Of a DNA stretch of 64,000 nt, positions 1-12,900 are shown in pieces. Under the pieces are notes generated by a model. That model was not told the DNA's origin and ran no database searches. It saw only the letters and a list, made by a program, of their open reading frames with translations. Origin of the DNA: Purpureocillium takamizusanense. Lineage: Eukaryota; Ascomycota; Sordariomycetes; Hypocreales; Ophiocordycipitaceae. Every line of letters starts with the position of its first letter. Positions within the stretch are counted from its first letter, which is position 1. The position numbers were made by a program, and so were the translations under genes. The stretch spans positions 868,001-932,000 of the forward strand of contig NC_063078.1 in the NCBI RefSeq assembly GCF_022605165.1. The letters are read 5' to 3'.

Positions 1-1857
1 AAGGAAGCGGACCGACAAGGAGGCGGGAGACTTCCCGCGTCGGGGGAGCGGGACCCTGAAGATGCTCTTCAGGCTAAACTCCAGGGGTAACTAGTCCACG
101 GTCACGAACAACACAAGCGATTGGCGACTTCACTACTCATTCATTGTTGCAGACACCGGCCGTGCATAGTTACTACCTATACAGCATCGTGTGGTTGCAG
201 CGCCATCGTGGAGGCAATGTATTTCGTAGGTACGAGGCAGCAAAATGGTACAGAGCCATTGAACGGACCCATTCTCCATTACGTAGTACGAAGTACCAGG
301 TAGCTAAAGTCCATGACGGCCAGAGTGAAGCCTCGACAGCCACCAGAATAGTTTCGCTATGCTAGGAGTACCAAGCAAGAGGCATCTAAACGCCACGTTT
401 ACACGCGATACCTGTCTCCTTCCCGATACTGTTTGCATCTCTCAGCGTCGACTGGTCAAGATCCAGCTGCGGCCGCAAATAGAGGAAACAACGACATGCT
501 GTAGCAGCAGGCTCCCTCCAATGGCCAAAGACAACGACGACAGCCTCCGCAAGTCGTCCTTCCACAGCCAAGTAGCTCGAAACCCAATTCAATCAGTGAG
601 CCGAACACTGAAAAACAGCTTTGGCCGCCGGTGAAGAAGACCTGGCACAGATTGTGGCACAGACATCCCCATTATTGAGCATCGACGCCACCATTCGCCG
701 GGGGCCCAACAATCCAATGCAAGCACAAGACTTTCTGTCTTGACCAGCATTAGCAGGCGTCACGAGACAACCAAACTGTTGGGCATATTCCAGTTTATTG
801 GGCGAATTCAGTCTCAACATAGTAGCTTTCTTCAGGAAGCCGGCCGCGGCCCGTGGAGGAGCTCGCTTGGCGACCGCCCTGCACTGTAATTCTCGTTCCT
901 CATCTTGGTATACCTTACATAGGTTCGCAGAACATCGGGACGAGGCGCAATCGAACCACACGCTACAGCGCCGATAGTACGCCAAGTCTAAATCGATGAA
1001 AAGTGGCATCTTCATCGTCGTGACCGTGGACATCGTCTTGAGTCACCGCGGCGCGCTGTCCCATCTGTATCAATTTATCAGGCGATGCTACCTGACCGGC
1101 ATCCCACAACCCGTGTCTTGATGGCTACAAAGGCTCGCTGTTCTGAACACGGAATGAAGTCGGTTAGTACTGCTGCGCGCACGTCTTTAAGGAGCAAGCA
1201 ATTGAGCGGCAAATCCACAACCGTTGCCATTAAAATAAACAAATCTTCCCACAAATCATGCCCTCCGATCCAGTTCGTTCTTTACCTGTTGGCAAACATT
1301 CACTCCCACCATAGCCTTCCATTTCACTTCTAATACCCACATACCTGTACCAGTCAAAACTCCTTGCTGACGAACTCGGGACATAACCGCTCAAGAAGCA
1401 AATAAACAAGTGCGCAAAAACAGGGCGCTCCCCCCCTTTCAAAAGTCCAGGATTTCTTGTGGTCTTGACCAAGTCTTTAATAGCATGGGCATATCGTATG
1501 CGTTTGCAGATCATAGTAGCCATACGGTGACATGGGAAGATCCAGGGCCTGGGCAAACCATCATGGTGGTGGCAAATGCTCCGGAGTCCAAATAGAAAGG
1601 CCATTCCTTGATCACGGATTGCGGGGTCTGATGCCATAGTCAGGCATCCGAGTATATGCTTCGTTCAAACGTTACTCGGAATTAACCATCAAAGGACCGA
1701 GAAACGAATGCTAGTAGATAGTCCAGTTGGCAGGCAAGTCACACAACAGGCGCGAGTCCGGAAATTGACCTAGATGGAGATCAATCGCATCGTGCAACGA
1801 GTAGTTGGCACTCCGCCAAGTATGTGAGGGCCAAGAGTTGATGGGATCGAGAATCGA
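1..1857. other. left-edge interval without a recognisable gene
   Basis: Only short open frames are present on either strand, none resembling a known family and none joining across plausible introns. A GTAC-GAA-GTAC motif sits at 286-296. The longest frame, 146 codons on the minus strand at 593-1033, shows no domain and no biased composition expected of a gene. I see nothing further. Confidence 0.5.
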
Positions 1858-2466
1858 TCAGCCTTTTACTGGATCCGAGACGAGATGGAAATGCCGGTCC
1901 CACAAAGGTTGCGTAGTTCGGCTATGTCCAGATGCGCCCACAGGGCAAAGGTATCCAAGGCGCTTGAAAAAGAAATAAATTCCAAAGCCGTTCGGAGAGA
2001 ACTCGTATAGCAGAAAAAGCAGTCCGGTGATAAAGGTCAAGAGACAGACCGGCCAGGCTGCCGCTAGATGTTAATAGTGTCAGTCTCTAACACAATATAA
2101 TTCAGGTCCGCGGATGAAATCCAGGTATCAGTCGACGCAGAGAATGCATTTCAGCGGGGTAGGAACCCATCTTGTAAAACAAAAATTGGCTAATATGTAC
2201 AAACTCAAGCACTTACCTTGCTGCCTAGACACTGGCCTCGTCGTTTGCTTTGCAACAACAGGGTCAATACCCAGGGACTGCTGTGGCCATCGGAATAGAA
2301 GAGACACAATGCAATCACATCCGGGGAGAGGGATCCGCCAGAGACCGGTCCAGGCAGCAAGTTCGAGTCTCAAGCAAAGGCATCCAATGTAAAGCGCGCC
2401 ACGTTGCCCTCCTTTTCCCACCTGCGCCGCCAAAGGCGAAATATGAAAGGACATATGCAACATCAT
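1858..2466 (-). CDS. doubtful two-exon hypothetical protein, hydrophobic C-terminal half
   Basis: I do not recognise this protein. A minus-strand frame from an ATG at 2466 runs to a good donor (GTAAGT, 2216-2211), and the frame continues in phase after an acceptor ending at 2064, giving exons 2217-2466 and 1858-2063 with a 153-bp intron. The second exon encodes a strongly hydrophobic stretch rich in Leu, Phe and Tyr that could be one or two membrane segments, then an ordinary polar tail. The first exon is Trp/Arg/Pro-rich and looks less natural. The product would be about 150 residues. It could be a real orphan, part of a larger mis-split gene, or a decayed relic. Only the splice-compatible frame and the hydrophobic run support it. 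Confidence 0.2.
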
Positions 2467-2928
2467 TCATCCAGGGCCGTGGAAAAAAGTCGACAACGAT
2501 CCACTGGGGGCTTGTTCATAAAATGCAAAACGACGCCGTGACTCCAAGGGCATTTGATCTCAAGAGTTGCGCGAAATGGGCCCCAAGAGGGTGACCCAGA
2601 CAGTTTATCCGGAGACCGTCGCGGTGCTGGCGAAGACGAGCGACAAATCATCAAGCGAAAATATCCAGGCATACTTCCCGGTAGGCAAAACTTGGACCTT
2701 CCAGATGGGATTCATGAGCGAGGATCCAAAGGCGTTAGGTAATCCGCGGGACGAGTCAAAAACAAAGAGATAGTGCCGGATGTCCATGGTCAAAAAGGAA
2801 GCCAGTCACCGGCCCGGTCATCTTGTGGGAAGGAGAAACAAGACACAGCCACGGCGTGGCCCAGCTCCGCAAGAATGCGAGGTCCTCGGAGCCATGGCAA
2901 TATGGAGCAGGGATGGGGACTGCGTCGA

Positions 2929-4314
2929 TTATCGTCGGGGGGGTCGGTGGTGCCTGTCGCTGTCCCTGTCACTACGACGATTACTTGAGCCTGCAGGGGG
3001 AGTCGGGGCTGTTGCCGGCGTTGCGGAAGAACGGGAAGGGGGGGCGGCTTCATACTGCTGTCCCTGGTTCGAGTAGCCTTGAGTTTGTTGTTGCGGAGCT
3101 TGGCCTGCTGGGGAAGCTAAAGAATTAGATTTCAAGCCCCAAGGGGGAGACGATGTGCTCCAACGAACGCACCTCGCCCATAAAAGGGATCATGGGGCTG
3201 CATGGCCGGATAAGGTTGCCCGGCAGCGGCGGGAGCCTGGCCCGGGAACGGCTGGTACGGTGATGAGGATGCTGGGTAAGTAGGCTGCTGCGGTGGAGCA
3301 GTCGCATAGACAGGCTGCTGGGGAGCTGCAGCCGACGCGCCTAACCGGGAGTTATAAGGATCATTTGGCTGGGCAAATCCAGATTGGGGCAGATTGGCTC
3401 CCGTTCCAATATATGGAGGGTCCTGGCTGGGCTGGTACCCGGGACGAATCATGGAACCACCCTGGGGAACAGAAAACCTTGGGTCCGGACCGGGAGACTG
3501 CTGGGTTGGCTGGTAGCCACCAGCGTACGCGCCACCACTGGTGCCGGCGTACTGTTGTTGTTGCTGTTGCTGCGGCGGAGGGTAGGCGCCAGATGCTCCA
3601 GTGTAGCCCGGTGCTCCGGTTCCCGGGTACCTGTTCTCATATCCAGAGTCACGGTAAGGGTCCGCTTGGAAAGGCGATTCGGTAGGGCCTTGGTTCTGGC
3701 GCGACTGATGCGTCTCAGAGTAGCGATATTGTACTACAGGTGAGTTAGATGAGAGTCTCGCGGCAAAGCCATTGGCGTCTCTCGAGGTATGGATACCTCC
3801 AGAGGTGTGGCGCGACGTCTGCGCTCGCCTCTCACTGTCCCATCGGGCAGAGTCGGCCTTGAGATCTTCAATCATCGCCTGTAGTGAGGTGCCGTGGCTC
3901 AGCATACATTCCGCGCTACACCACTTGCGACTCGCTCCCAGCAGCTCGGGAGCCAGTGGGTGAAAGGAAGGGTCAAGGAGAGATGGCTCACTGTAGTCAA
4001 GTTCCTGTAGGCTGTAATATAGTATCCTTGAACGACTTGGCCAGTCTGTGGGTTCTATTGTCCGAGGAGGTAGTATGTAAGCCAGATGAATCACATGCAA
4101 GACGTGGTGTTGCGTCGGTTGCGGTGCAGACGTGGCTATGGCGCCGTCGTACCTCGTAATGCCCAGGCCTTACCAGGGCATCGTTGCCCAGATAACGGCA
4201 AATGTCGGCCGAGATGACCTCGCGGTCAATACCATCGCGGGGGACGAAGTACTCGTTTTGTCGGGCTGTGGCCGTCGGCCCGGCTTGACTTTGGTTGCGG
4301 GGTTGCCTCGACAT
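2929..4314 (-). CDS. rfeG: RfeG-like fungal transcription-factor-annotated protein
   Basis: The product matches the fungal family annotated as transcription factor RfeG. Four exons reconstruct cleanly: 4153-4314, 3992-4054, 3173-3878 and 2929-3116, with introns of 98, 113 and 56 bp, giving 372 residues. The conserved N-terminus (EYFVPRDGIDREVISADICR..LGNDALVRPG) continues across intron 1 into NPQTGQVVQGYYITAYRNL and across intron 2 into AMIEDLKADSARWDSERR. The rest is a low-complexity Pro/Gln/Tyr/Gly tail with a short poly-Gln run and PYQPFPGQ-type repeats, ending in a basic NRRSDRDSDRHHRPPRR-type terminus. I see no classical DNA-binding fold, so the transcription-factor label is inherited from family annotation. 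The tail suggests an intrinsically disordered nuclear or RNA-associated protein. The ATG at 4314 precedes the conserved block directly and is the natural start. Confidence 0.88.
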
Positions 4315-7300
4315 GATGAGGATGGAGAGACGGGGGGTTCGCGACGGCGGCGGAGGAGGGGGATGAGGGAGGAGTAGAGGTCAAAATAACGACCAGGTGG
4401 CGGCGAGAGGTGTGCAAGAGAGAAGAGTGCGTGAAAGAGAGGGAGAGGAGTCGAGGAGGCAGCAGCAGCGAGGGGCGACAGGGGGAAGGATAAAGAGGGC
4501 TGGTGCGTATGCTGCGGCGAGTGTGTCAGCAGATGGACAACGACTGGCAAGGGGAGCAGACAGGTTTCTGTCGAAAGAGGAGTCGGTGGCGGGTGAGGTG
4601 GTGGTGGTGGTGGTGGTGGTGGGAGGCGGGAGGTGGGAGGGTGGGAGGCGGCAGCTCCTTGGAGGCGGACGGGAGGCGAAGACGGCGGGCGGGCACCAAG
4701 AGAAAAGGCGGTTTGGCGGTGCGCAGGCGGGTGGAGACCTTGGGTACAGCGGCGCCCCAGCCCTGAGCAATCCAATAGGCCCCCACAGCTCGGCTGCCCT
4801 GTCCCTGGGGTGGGGCTGGGCCTGAACTTGAGCGACCTGATGATGTGCTGCTGGCAGCCCAGTGGGCCACTGGGAACCCGACTGCACCTCACCCACAGGG
4901 CACCAAGCGCTTGTGCTTGTCGCGAGCAGCTGCAGCGTCTGACACGGTCTGGGTCTGGTTGGACCGGACGTGGCCGAGCCGCAAGACGACAACTAATGGC
5001 CCAGGCGGAAGGTTGAGGGTCCCCAGCCCCTTCAAGCTTTGACGATGATGGTGGCGGACCGAGCCACTGGGACAGGCAAGGCCGGGCTGGTACGGCCACT
5101 CCACCGCCCCGGAAGTCTCTTTTTCTTCTCCCTCTCAGCGCCCAGCCAGGCAACCTCAAGTCTGGAGTGCCTTTGGACAGCCGGACCGTAGTATCCAATG
5201 CCGCCTTCGCCACCTCACAAGGCCGGCTGATGCTAGCCAACAGCCCCGTACACGCATCAGTTGGGCTCCTTTGGCCGTACCTTGGGGGCAAAGGCCAATC
5301 ACAGGCGGGACTCGAAGTGCCTTTCAGATGCCTGCGGAGTGATTTGCGGTATGGGGGGTTTTTTTTTTTGCTGTTGCCTGAGACAAGAATCGATAATCGA
5401 TGATTCGAGTCAACGCAAGTCGAGGCAGTGATGCAATTGCCGAGTCGACGCAGTATCACAGAGCGAGCCTTGTTGCTATTGAGGCGATACAGGGCACAAC
5501 TCGGAATGAAAGTGGCGACAGCTCGCCCTCAAAATCCGAGGTAACAATGGTGGTACGTAGGGGCGGAATCCGCGCTTTTCTAGTTACGGCCCTCGGTGGA
5601 CACTCATATGGACGGCCAGGCAGGCCTGGGTATCGTCTGGTAGGACTGGCCTGGCCATCTCGTGACTGGTCAGAGTCCTCGGTCCATCAACGATACCCAT
5701 CTCTTGGACTCCCGGCTTGGTGGCGAGGGTCCCTTCCTTCGTCTTGGGCGCCGAGGCCGTTGGGCTGCGCTGCACCCTCTACCAGAAGAGGGAACGCTCC
5801 GGGATCATTCAGTCAGCTGTATGCGCCGTCCGATCGAAACGCATCGACTCCCCGGTCCGACCATGCCCAGCAGCTGTTTACACGAGGAGAACCCTGCCAA
5901 AAGCATATGATGTGATATTTGTAGCATCATGATGATGGATTCGCCCGGTCCAGGAGGCAGGGGCGTGTGAATGTTGGGAGATGTTTGCGACGCAGTGCGC
6001 ACGCAACGAGCGCATCAGCCTGGTCACGGTATACGTTTCAGGTTCACTGCCTCACTGTGAGTAGGGTTCTCCACGTCGTGTACGGGCGATTTCCTCCATC
6101 TGCGCTTCCTGCTGTCCGTGAAGCCATCGGCCATGGCCGGCCGTACGTGCAGTTCCCCAGGGTCGTTGGCTTTTCCGACGTGGCACTCTGCTCAAGTCGC
6201 GCCGCGCTCGTTGAGCTGCAGCTCATCGATGCACGCTCGTCCCGCAAGCCGGCATATAGGTTTCCCCAGTCCTTAGTCTCAGTCGCTGCATCACCATCGA
6301 CGGCCGGCGGTGAGCGAGGGCCACCGAAGACCGTACGAAGTATTTGCTTCCAGACGCTCATCAACAAAAGTTTGTTGGCTCAATGACAGTTGTCGCTGCA
6401 CTTCAGAGTCAGTTATTCGACGACGTATCCATCAAGCAGCCTGTCCATTGACCTAAGACCAGGTGTCACAGCAGTCTCACCGTTCCCGCAACTAAAGATG
6501 CAAGACGGTTGCGTTTGTGTGGCTATATCCGGCTGGCAGTGTTCGGGCTACTTATTTATCATTGTAAGCACTGGATCGCAGTGAACGGACGGACTGGCGA
6601 GGCGGAGGCGTGTCGCACGCGGTCTGCCCGCCCGCCAGCCCGCCTCCGCGCGAGAGGGAAACGCGCAAAAGGCCGGACTTGGGTTGGCAAATGTTCGTGG
6701 GCGGTGCGGGCTGGAGATATTATCCATCTCGAACGCGCTGCCGCCTCCAAGCATTCCGCGCGGAAGCATAGATAAGATACATGCACTGAGTGTCGCGACC
6801 CGTCGACACCACAACTTGGATCCTTTAGGCCACCAACGGGTTCGATATTCTTCTGCTGGCGCCATCGAAGCTCCATCCACGCTCACCCTCGCGGAGCACC
6901 AAGCGCTCGCTTCGACGGATGGATGCTTTGAGCTGCATAAAATCCACCGCGCGGAGTCTGCTCCACTTGGTCGCCGGACCACCAGCCACCGGCAGATAAA
7001 GCTGACGGTCTGGCAAGAGGCGCGAGTTCTGCGGACAGAGTTCGCACCTGGTGCGAGCCAGAGCCACGGTTGACTGTCGAGCGCGTGCCCACACCACTTG
7101 AGCTGCAAAACGTGTCGCGACGCAACGACGAGTGCCAACTGCTGCACCCCAAGACGCCTTGGCGCCGGCGAGCTGTCGGAGGCCGGCGAGAACTGGCCCA
7201 CAAGTGTTCGGGGGTCGGTCTGGTACTTGGGCTTCCGTTGGGTACCGACGGCTCCCACCAATTGCAGCCCAACACGCCGACAACGGATGACGACGAGTTT

Positions 7301-7935
7301 GAGGACCACGACAGCGGCCTAATTGCCGCTCGTTGGCCAATCAAACAAATCCTTGCCACCTGCTGCTCCTCAAGTCGGACAGTCAACTGCCCGGCCGAGG
7401 CTCGCTGCCAGTCTCGCTCCGAATCTAAGCCAGTAGAGAGGAGTGTTCTGCATGAAAACGAATCCGGTTGTAATGTCAGCGCGCAAAAGTATTGGCCTGA
7501 GCGAGGGCGGCATTTTCTGCTCATCAATGTCATCGCTTGTGGCCTCACAGACGCTGTCTGGCGCTCCAGTCCCCGGAGCCCCGGGTGATGACTAGTGGCT
7601 TTGCCTCGCTCCAATGCCCTGAGTCGCGCGCAAGTTTGACCACAACCGGGCTTGTGTGAAACAACTCTGTCCAAAATGCGGCCGCGCAGCTTGGCAACGC
7701 TTGTTTGCCCGTTCTCAAAGTTTGATCCGCGAGTGGGCTACCCACGAGCATGATGATGGCCCTATCCAATGAGGCAGTTCGGCTCCGAGTTCTTTCCGCC
7801 TGCCTCGGTCGTCGCGTGCCGACTGGGTCATATCGAGCAGTCTTCGTCTTGGTCGATGGTTGTGGTTGATCCGCTCAAGTGAGGTCACCAAAGACCCCAA
7901 AGGCCTATGTAGTCAGCCTCGGTATTGGGCAACCT
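4315..7935. other. gene-poor interval between rfeG and RAD30
   Basis: The part next to rfeG (4315-4700) is its upstream region and is strongly strand-skewed, purine-rich on the plus strand and pyrimidine-rich on the rfeG sense strand, with a (GGT)8 run. A poly-T run lies near 5350-5362 and a TACGAAGTA motif at 6333-6342. Long overlapping open frames at 6548-7674 occur on both strands at once, which is typical of GC-rich noncoding DNA; none shows a family motif. No RNA gene was seen. Confidence 0.5.
4597..4621. repeat. (GGT)8 microsatellite
   Basis: Eight perfect GGT units about 300 bp upstream of the rfeG start. On the rfeG sense strand this is (ACC)n, inside a pyrimidine-rich leader or promoter stretch. 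Confidence 0.9.
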
Positions 7936-9969
7936 CTATCCAAACTTCAGCTTCTGCTGGCCTTGTTCAAGTTTCCCTTGCCGGCCCCGTTTGGACGAAG
8001 AGTTCGCTCCCTTCGCGACGGAGATCCGCGAGCAAGGTGCGTTCTCGGCGAATGCAGGCCTGACACGTTCATTCTCCTGGATATCCTTGGCCATGTGCCA
8101 ATCCCCATGGCTTTGGAGCGAACCCGGATCATCGAAGCTTGCATTGCATCTGCGGCACACAAAGTCCGTCATGGGCAGCTGTCCTTCCGCATGCGTCTCG
8201 GCTTGCGGCGTTTGCTCTGATTCGTGAGCTCTGTCGTGATGGGGGACGCTGGGATGAACTTGCATCTCGCCGCCCGGTTGCGGCAAGTCGTGGTGGTTGG
8301 ACGTGGTCTCGTGAGTGCCGCCCCCCTGAACGAAGAATCGATGGAGACCGCCACTCTCGACTCGGGGTCTTTTGCCGGGCCGTTGCTCGGTTTCGGCTCG
8401 ATGCGTAGGGGGGCCCGAACGCGCAGATTCCGCCTCGATGCTACCCTTGATGAGGAAAGCACCGATCGCCATATTGCCTTTGACTCCTTCTTCAAAGCCC
8501 CCAACACTGAGACTCAAGTTCGCACAAGGCCAGACCTTTCCATCAGAGGTGATTTGGTAAAGGAGATCCTTGGACAGCTGGAACAGGGCCTCTTCATTTA
8601 GTACCTTTCCCTGTGGGATCGGCCCCTGGCGGCTGCGGGTTTGGCCCGAAGTGCGGTGGTGCAGGTTGATGGTACGTGGTCGCCGCTTGTTGTCCAAAAC
8701 GCCCTCCTCCACCAGTCGGGCGTAGATGTCGGCAACAAAGATTCTCAGCCATTTGAGGGCCTGCTCTGCGTTATTGATGCTTGGTCGAAAGGACTTTGCC
8801 GAGAGCATAGACTTGATCTGGGTGCGCGAGTTGACCTCACTAGTGTCCACGCCGCGGACGGTGTCGTATAGCCAACGACCTGTATCATCGCCAAGCTTCG
8901 CTTTCATCTGATCCATCGACACCTGAAGCAGCTCCCTAACGCTCTCGGTGTGAAACGTTGACACCACCTGGTCGCCAAGCTTGCCGCCCAAGTTCCGAAT
9001 CTTGGTCAGCTTGAAGTCCGCCAGGAAGGTGTCAACGGCGCGATTGCGCACAACTGTTTGACAGTTGGGCTTCTTGAAGCCGGAGCCCAACTTGCTCAGA
9101 AGCTTGTTACTGGCGATACCGGCCGAGCATGTGTAGCCTAGTCTCTTTCGTACTTCCGCACGGACGCCTCGCACAATCTCAGAGCCGACAAGGATCGCCA
9201 CGTCGTCCCAATCTGGGTCTTGCGTCTCCTCCTCCTCATCCAGGTCTACGAGAGCATCTGCCTGCCAGTCCAGGGCGCAAACGGGCGGAGGCGGCAGCAC
9301 CTCGGTGGGGTCGTCGTAGGGTGGTGGGTTGGAGAGTTCGGGGAAGCGCTCGAGCAATATCGAGTGGACATGAGCCGACAGGTCTAGGAAGACCTCGTCG
9401 ATGCTGGCCTTTTCCACTTTTTGGAGGTCATGAGGCAGAATCTCCTTGACCAGAGCTAAGATTCTTCTCGACTGCAGCCGATACGGATCGAGTGAGACCT
9501 TGTCCGATGCAATGTTGGCGGCAGCGTCCTCGCGATAGGCCCATTTGTCGTCTCCCTCGCGCCATGTGGCCACATGTTGGGCAATCAACTCCGGGCATAG
9601 CTTTTTGGCCTCCGTGATGTTGCAGTGGCGCCCAATTCCAGCCGCACGAGCGGGATAGTTGACTGCAATGAGTCCCTGCCTGCAGACCGCCTGTCAGCCT
9701 CTCTCTGAAATTGGGCGCGGAGCACGGGCGGCACGCGATGCTTCAGACGTGGCTCACCATTGTTGGACCGCGAGAGGTTTGTCCTCGGGCACGCCTAGGC
9801 GTACCATCTCGCACTGCGCGTAGAATGCATCCAGGTCGATATGAGCTATGACGCGCAGAGGGTTGGACGCGCCGTACGATGCGAGTTGGGCAAGCTGGCG
9901 GTACGTGAATCGTGAACGTCGTCCGGCGGCACCATGAAGAGGCGAAGAAATGGCGGGCGGTGACGACAT
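7936..9969 (-). CDS. RAD30: DNA polymerase eta (Y-family translesion polymerase, Rad30)
   Basis: This is polymerase eta, which copies past UV photoproducts during translesion synthesis at stalled nuclear forks. Exon 1 (9758-9969) carries the N-terminal active-site motif IDLDAFYAQCE (metal-binding Asp45). A 78-bp intron splits the Trp codon of VQQWQGLIAVNYPAR, and exon 2 (7936-9679) carries the second catalytic block, SIDEVFLDLS. The total is 651 residues. The palm is followed by the helix-hairpin region (GYTCSAGIASNKLLSKL), a little-finger region and a disordered tail. The tail holds a C2H2 ubiquitin-binding UBZ finger (about residues 576-606; Cys579, Cys582, His595, His599). The extreme C-terminus (QQKLKFG) resembles a PCNA-interacting peptide but is shorter than the classic QxxLxxFF. 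An acidic insert (DLDEEEETQDPDWDD) splits the palm, as is usual in fungal orthologues. Family assignment is very secure. Confidence 0.96.
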
Positions 9970-12900
9970 TTTTGCGCGCTTGACGGCACAGAAATTCGGC
10001 GCCCTCTACATCAGCAGCTCGTTCGAGACATTCCGAATGTGCTTAGAGTTGAGGACGCAGCAAAAATGGTGGCCACAATGAGCGGCGCGGCTCGACTGTT
10101 GAAGCTGAACGCTGATGACGCCGGGACAGGATGGACTGGGTGAACGACTAGGGCAGGTAGGCGTGTGTTAGGGAAGGTACGGAGAAGAGTCGAGGCGCTA
10201 AATACAGGACCCCCACAACGACTAACACCTCAGTGAATGGGAGGTACCTCAAGTACAACGGCACTAACAGAACCAACCACTCCCCCCCCCAGGCAACCCA
10301 CTCCCGCCTAGGTACGGAAACTCTCCCTTCACTTCTTCAACTTGTATCCCTTCACTAATCCGAACGCTATGAAATTGCCAGACGGCCACGACGTGACAAA
10401 GAACTCTTTGAATCGACGCACTTTTTCCCAGCGAGCTGTCGCGGCTACCAGTCGCTGAGTACGAGATATATGGGAGTCACCAACTATTCAGTATTTCGTA
10501 CGGTGGCACCAGGAGAATCGGCCTTCGCCTGGCCGAACGGTGTCGACAGACGCAAGGGATTTCGGCAACCAGTACCAATCTTCGCCCCGCCGCCGCAAGA
10601 GGCTCATGGCTCTAGAGTCGTTCACATACTCAGATGCATACTTCCGCTCGGCATTAGGCGCCGGTGAACGAATTCATGGCGAGTGCCTTGGCAACCGTTC
10701 TATCCCGTCCGAAAGGCTGTATGGTAGCGGCCCCAACTCTGTGCACATGCACGCCCCTGTGGGTGTCGGCCCGGTGTAAGTCATGCGCGTCAGTACCATC
10801 ACTGGTGTCATGTCGCTCAAAAATGTAGAGTTTCACGTCAGAACGCATTCGCGGCAGATCGGTATTCACTCGTAGGATCGATACATCCTCATGGGAGGCC
10901 ATGCTCCTCTAGTCTGCCCCTACGTAGTGCTGGAAGGCCCGCGAGTGCTCAAGCCGCGATGTTCTCAGGTTCATGATTCTGGCCTCCACCTCACGGCCCT
11001 CTTTGATAAGGCGTGTCTGTTCTGCAACCTGTGTTTCAGTCGCTTCTTAAACTTGGCGAACATTCGAAGAATCGAGTGCTTGGGATATAAAAGAGCTCGT
11101 GAGGCTGTGAATGTATACTTGCGGCAGCGATATGCCAGGAACTGCCTTTAAGTTTTCATGTTCTTAGACGTTCGGCCTCGCCCGCGCCCAGACCTGGGAA
11201 TGGGCAGGCCCTTGGAGTTGTGCATATAGGCGCCTCATGTCGGAACAAAGGTCAAGACCGCGCGACAGACTCATTGGTAGGCACAAATCGCAAGTCCCAG
11301 GGTCAACCCGAGGTCGTCAACTTAGAGCGTAGGGACGAAGCCACTGTGGGTGGGGCAAGGATCTCGTTATCTCCTATATTCTTGAAGGCGTGGTCCAGAC
11401 TCCCTTCAAAATCACTTCACAAGTTCACGGCATGCTGTGCCGGCACCCCGATGGCACACTGGCAAGATTTGGCATGTCCTCCTACCTTTGAGGTGTGCAT
11501 TGAGTCACTTCAATTTGGAACCAAAACCTTATGCAATGCTTACGTGCTGAAATTCCTTTCCCTAAAGACAGACTTAAGTATTGACAAGTGCAGTTTTCAC
11601 CTGACCGCCCGGGAGATGTCGTTGATCCCTTGTCTGTAAGACATGAGCGCCGGCCACATCGGTCAGAGCGAGCCTGGGATGGTTACCCTGGGGCTGTGGT
11701 GAAGCTTGAACTCAGTCTCAAGGTCGCCCTTGATGAGGTTCCGTTGCTCAAGACCGTTCCTGCATATGGCGGGGTGAAGCCAGTATTGCAAACACTGTAG
11801 TTTTACGCGATGGAGAGCTGCACGTGTACGCAGCATCTGTCCATATTGCCGTCATTGCTCAGCTGTCCCTCAAAGGGGCCAACATCGGCAAGGGTAATGG
11901 ATTGCACAAGTAAACAAGCCCTACGAATGCTACGGTTGATTGGACTTCGTTCAGTAGATCAGTTGAAGTATCGATTGATCAGGCATACGCACGGGGTACG
12001 GCAGAGTCATTCATGGGCTGCGCCTACGTAATCCATCCTTGTGAAATCTACTTCAGTGACGGGATTCGACAGAACGGCAGAAATGCCTCGATTTCATCGA
12101 TACGAAAAAAGTCGTCAACGGTCCCACGTATTATTCGGCGACCCAAAAATGAAGCCTTGGTAAGGCCTGTCGTTGCGTCGGAGGCTGTTGTGGGGTACGC
12201 TTGTGGGTGTGACCTCAGTATGGCATCACCACCACGCCCAGGCAGTCTACAGAAACTCAGTCTAAACTCCATTATAGCACATGCCATTTCCCCCTACAAA
12301 CCCCTCCGTAAGAGCTATATCTGAATCTCCCATTACTGAAGCAGAACATCGCTTTGCAAAACCGAAATCATATCAAAAGGCATGCTCGCGAGACACCGAA
12401 TGGCGACTGCCACGGTCGCAGGCGTGGGAGTGCTCGGCAGCGCTTTCTACCGTGGGCTCAGATGGGAGATCAAAGAAGGAGACGCACAAGTCAGACTTCA
12501 GTCGGAATACGACGAGACCGCCGAGACGGCGCCCCCAGAGCCGGCAGAGTCAACAGGTGTCTACGCGCCTACATCGACGCTGTGGCATGGCAAACCGAAG
12601 GGGGGCACTTGACTACCGCGCTGGGCACGGATGAGCGCCGTCAGGGCCCGAGGTCCTCTCGGCAAAACCACACTCGAAGCCTTTCGACATTGGGGCCTAA
12701 TCAGAGGTTGCCTTGTGTGACAGCCGTTGGAGTTTGTTGCGACACGTCTTCTGCAGTGACGGACTGAGCGTTGCTTGCAACCCGCTGGCGCATCGTATTA
12801 CTACGAAAACACCGCCTTCTCTGGCTTTGAAGCCAATGAGGAACATGCCGGTTGAATTTGCGCTTGCGTCAGCACTTTTCGCCGAGCTCGCTGTGCTGCC

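Noticed and set aside
930..970. Sequence resembling a tRNA T-loop (GTTCGATT) on the minus strand
   Set aside because: The flanking bases do not form a T stem and no acceptor or anticodon arm can be drawn.
4170..5459. 429-codon minus-strand open frame upstream of rfeG
   Set aside because: It is largely a Pro/His/Ser low-complexity translation of the pyrimidine-rich leader and overlaps the first rfeG exon in another frame; no domain.
6548..7674. Overlapping frames of 170-263 codons on both strands
   Set aside because: Long frames occur in several phases at once, as expected for GC-rich noncoding DNA, and none contains a family motif.
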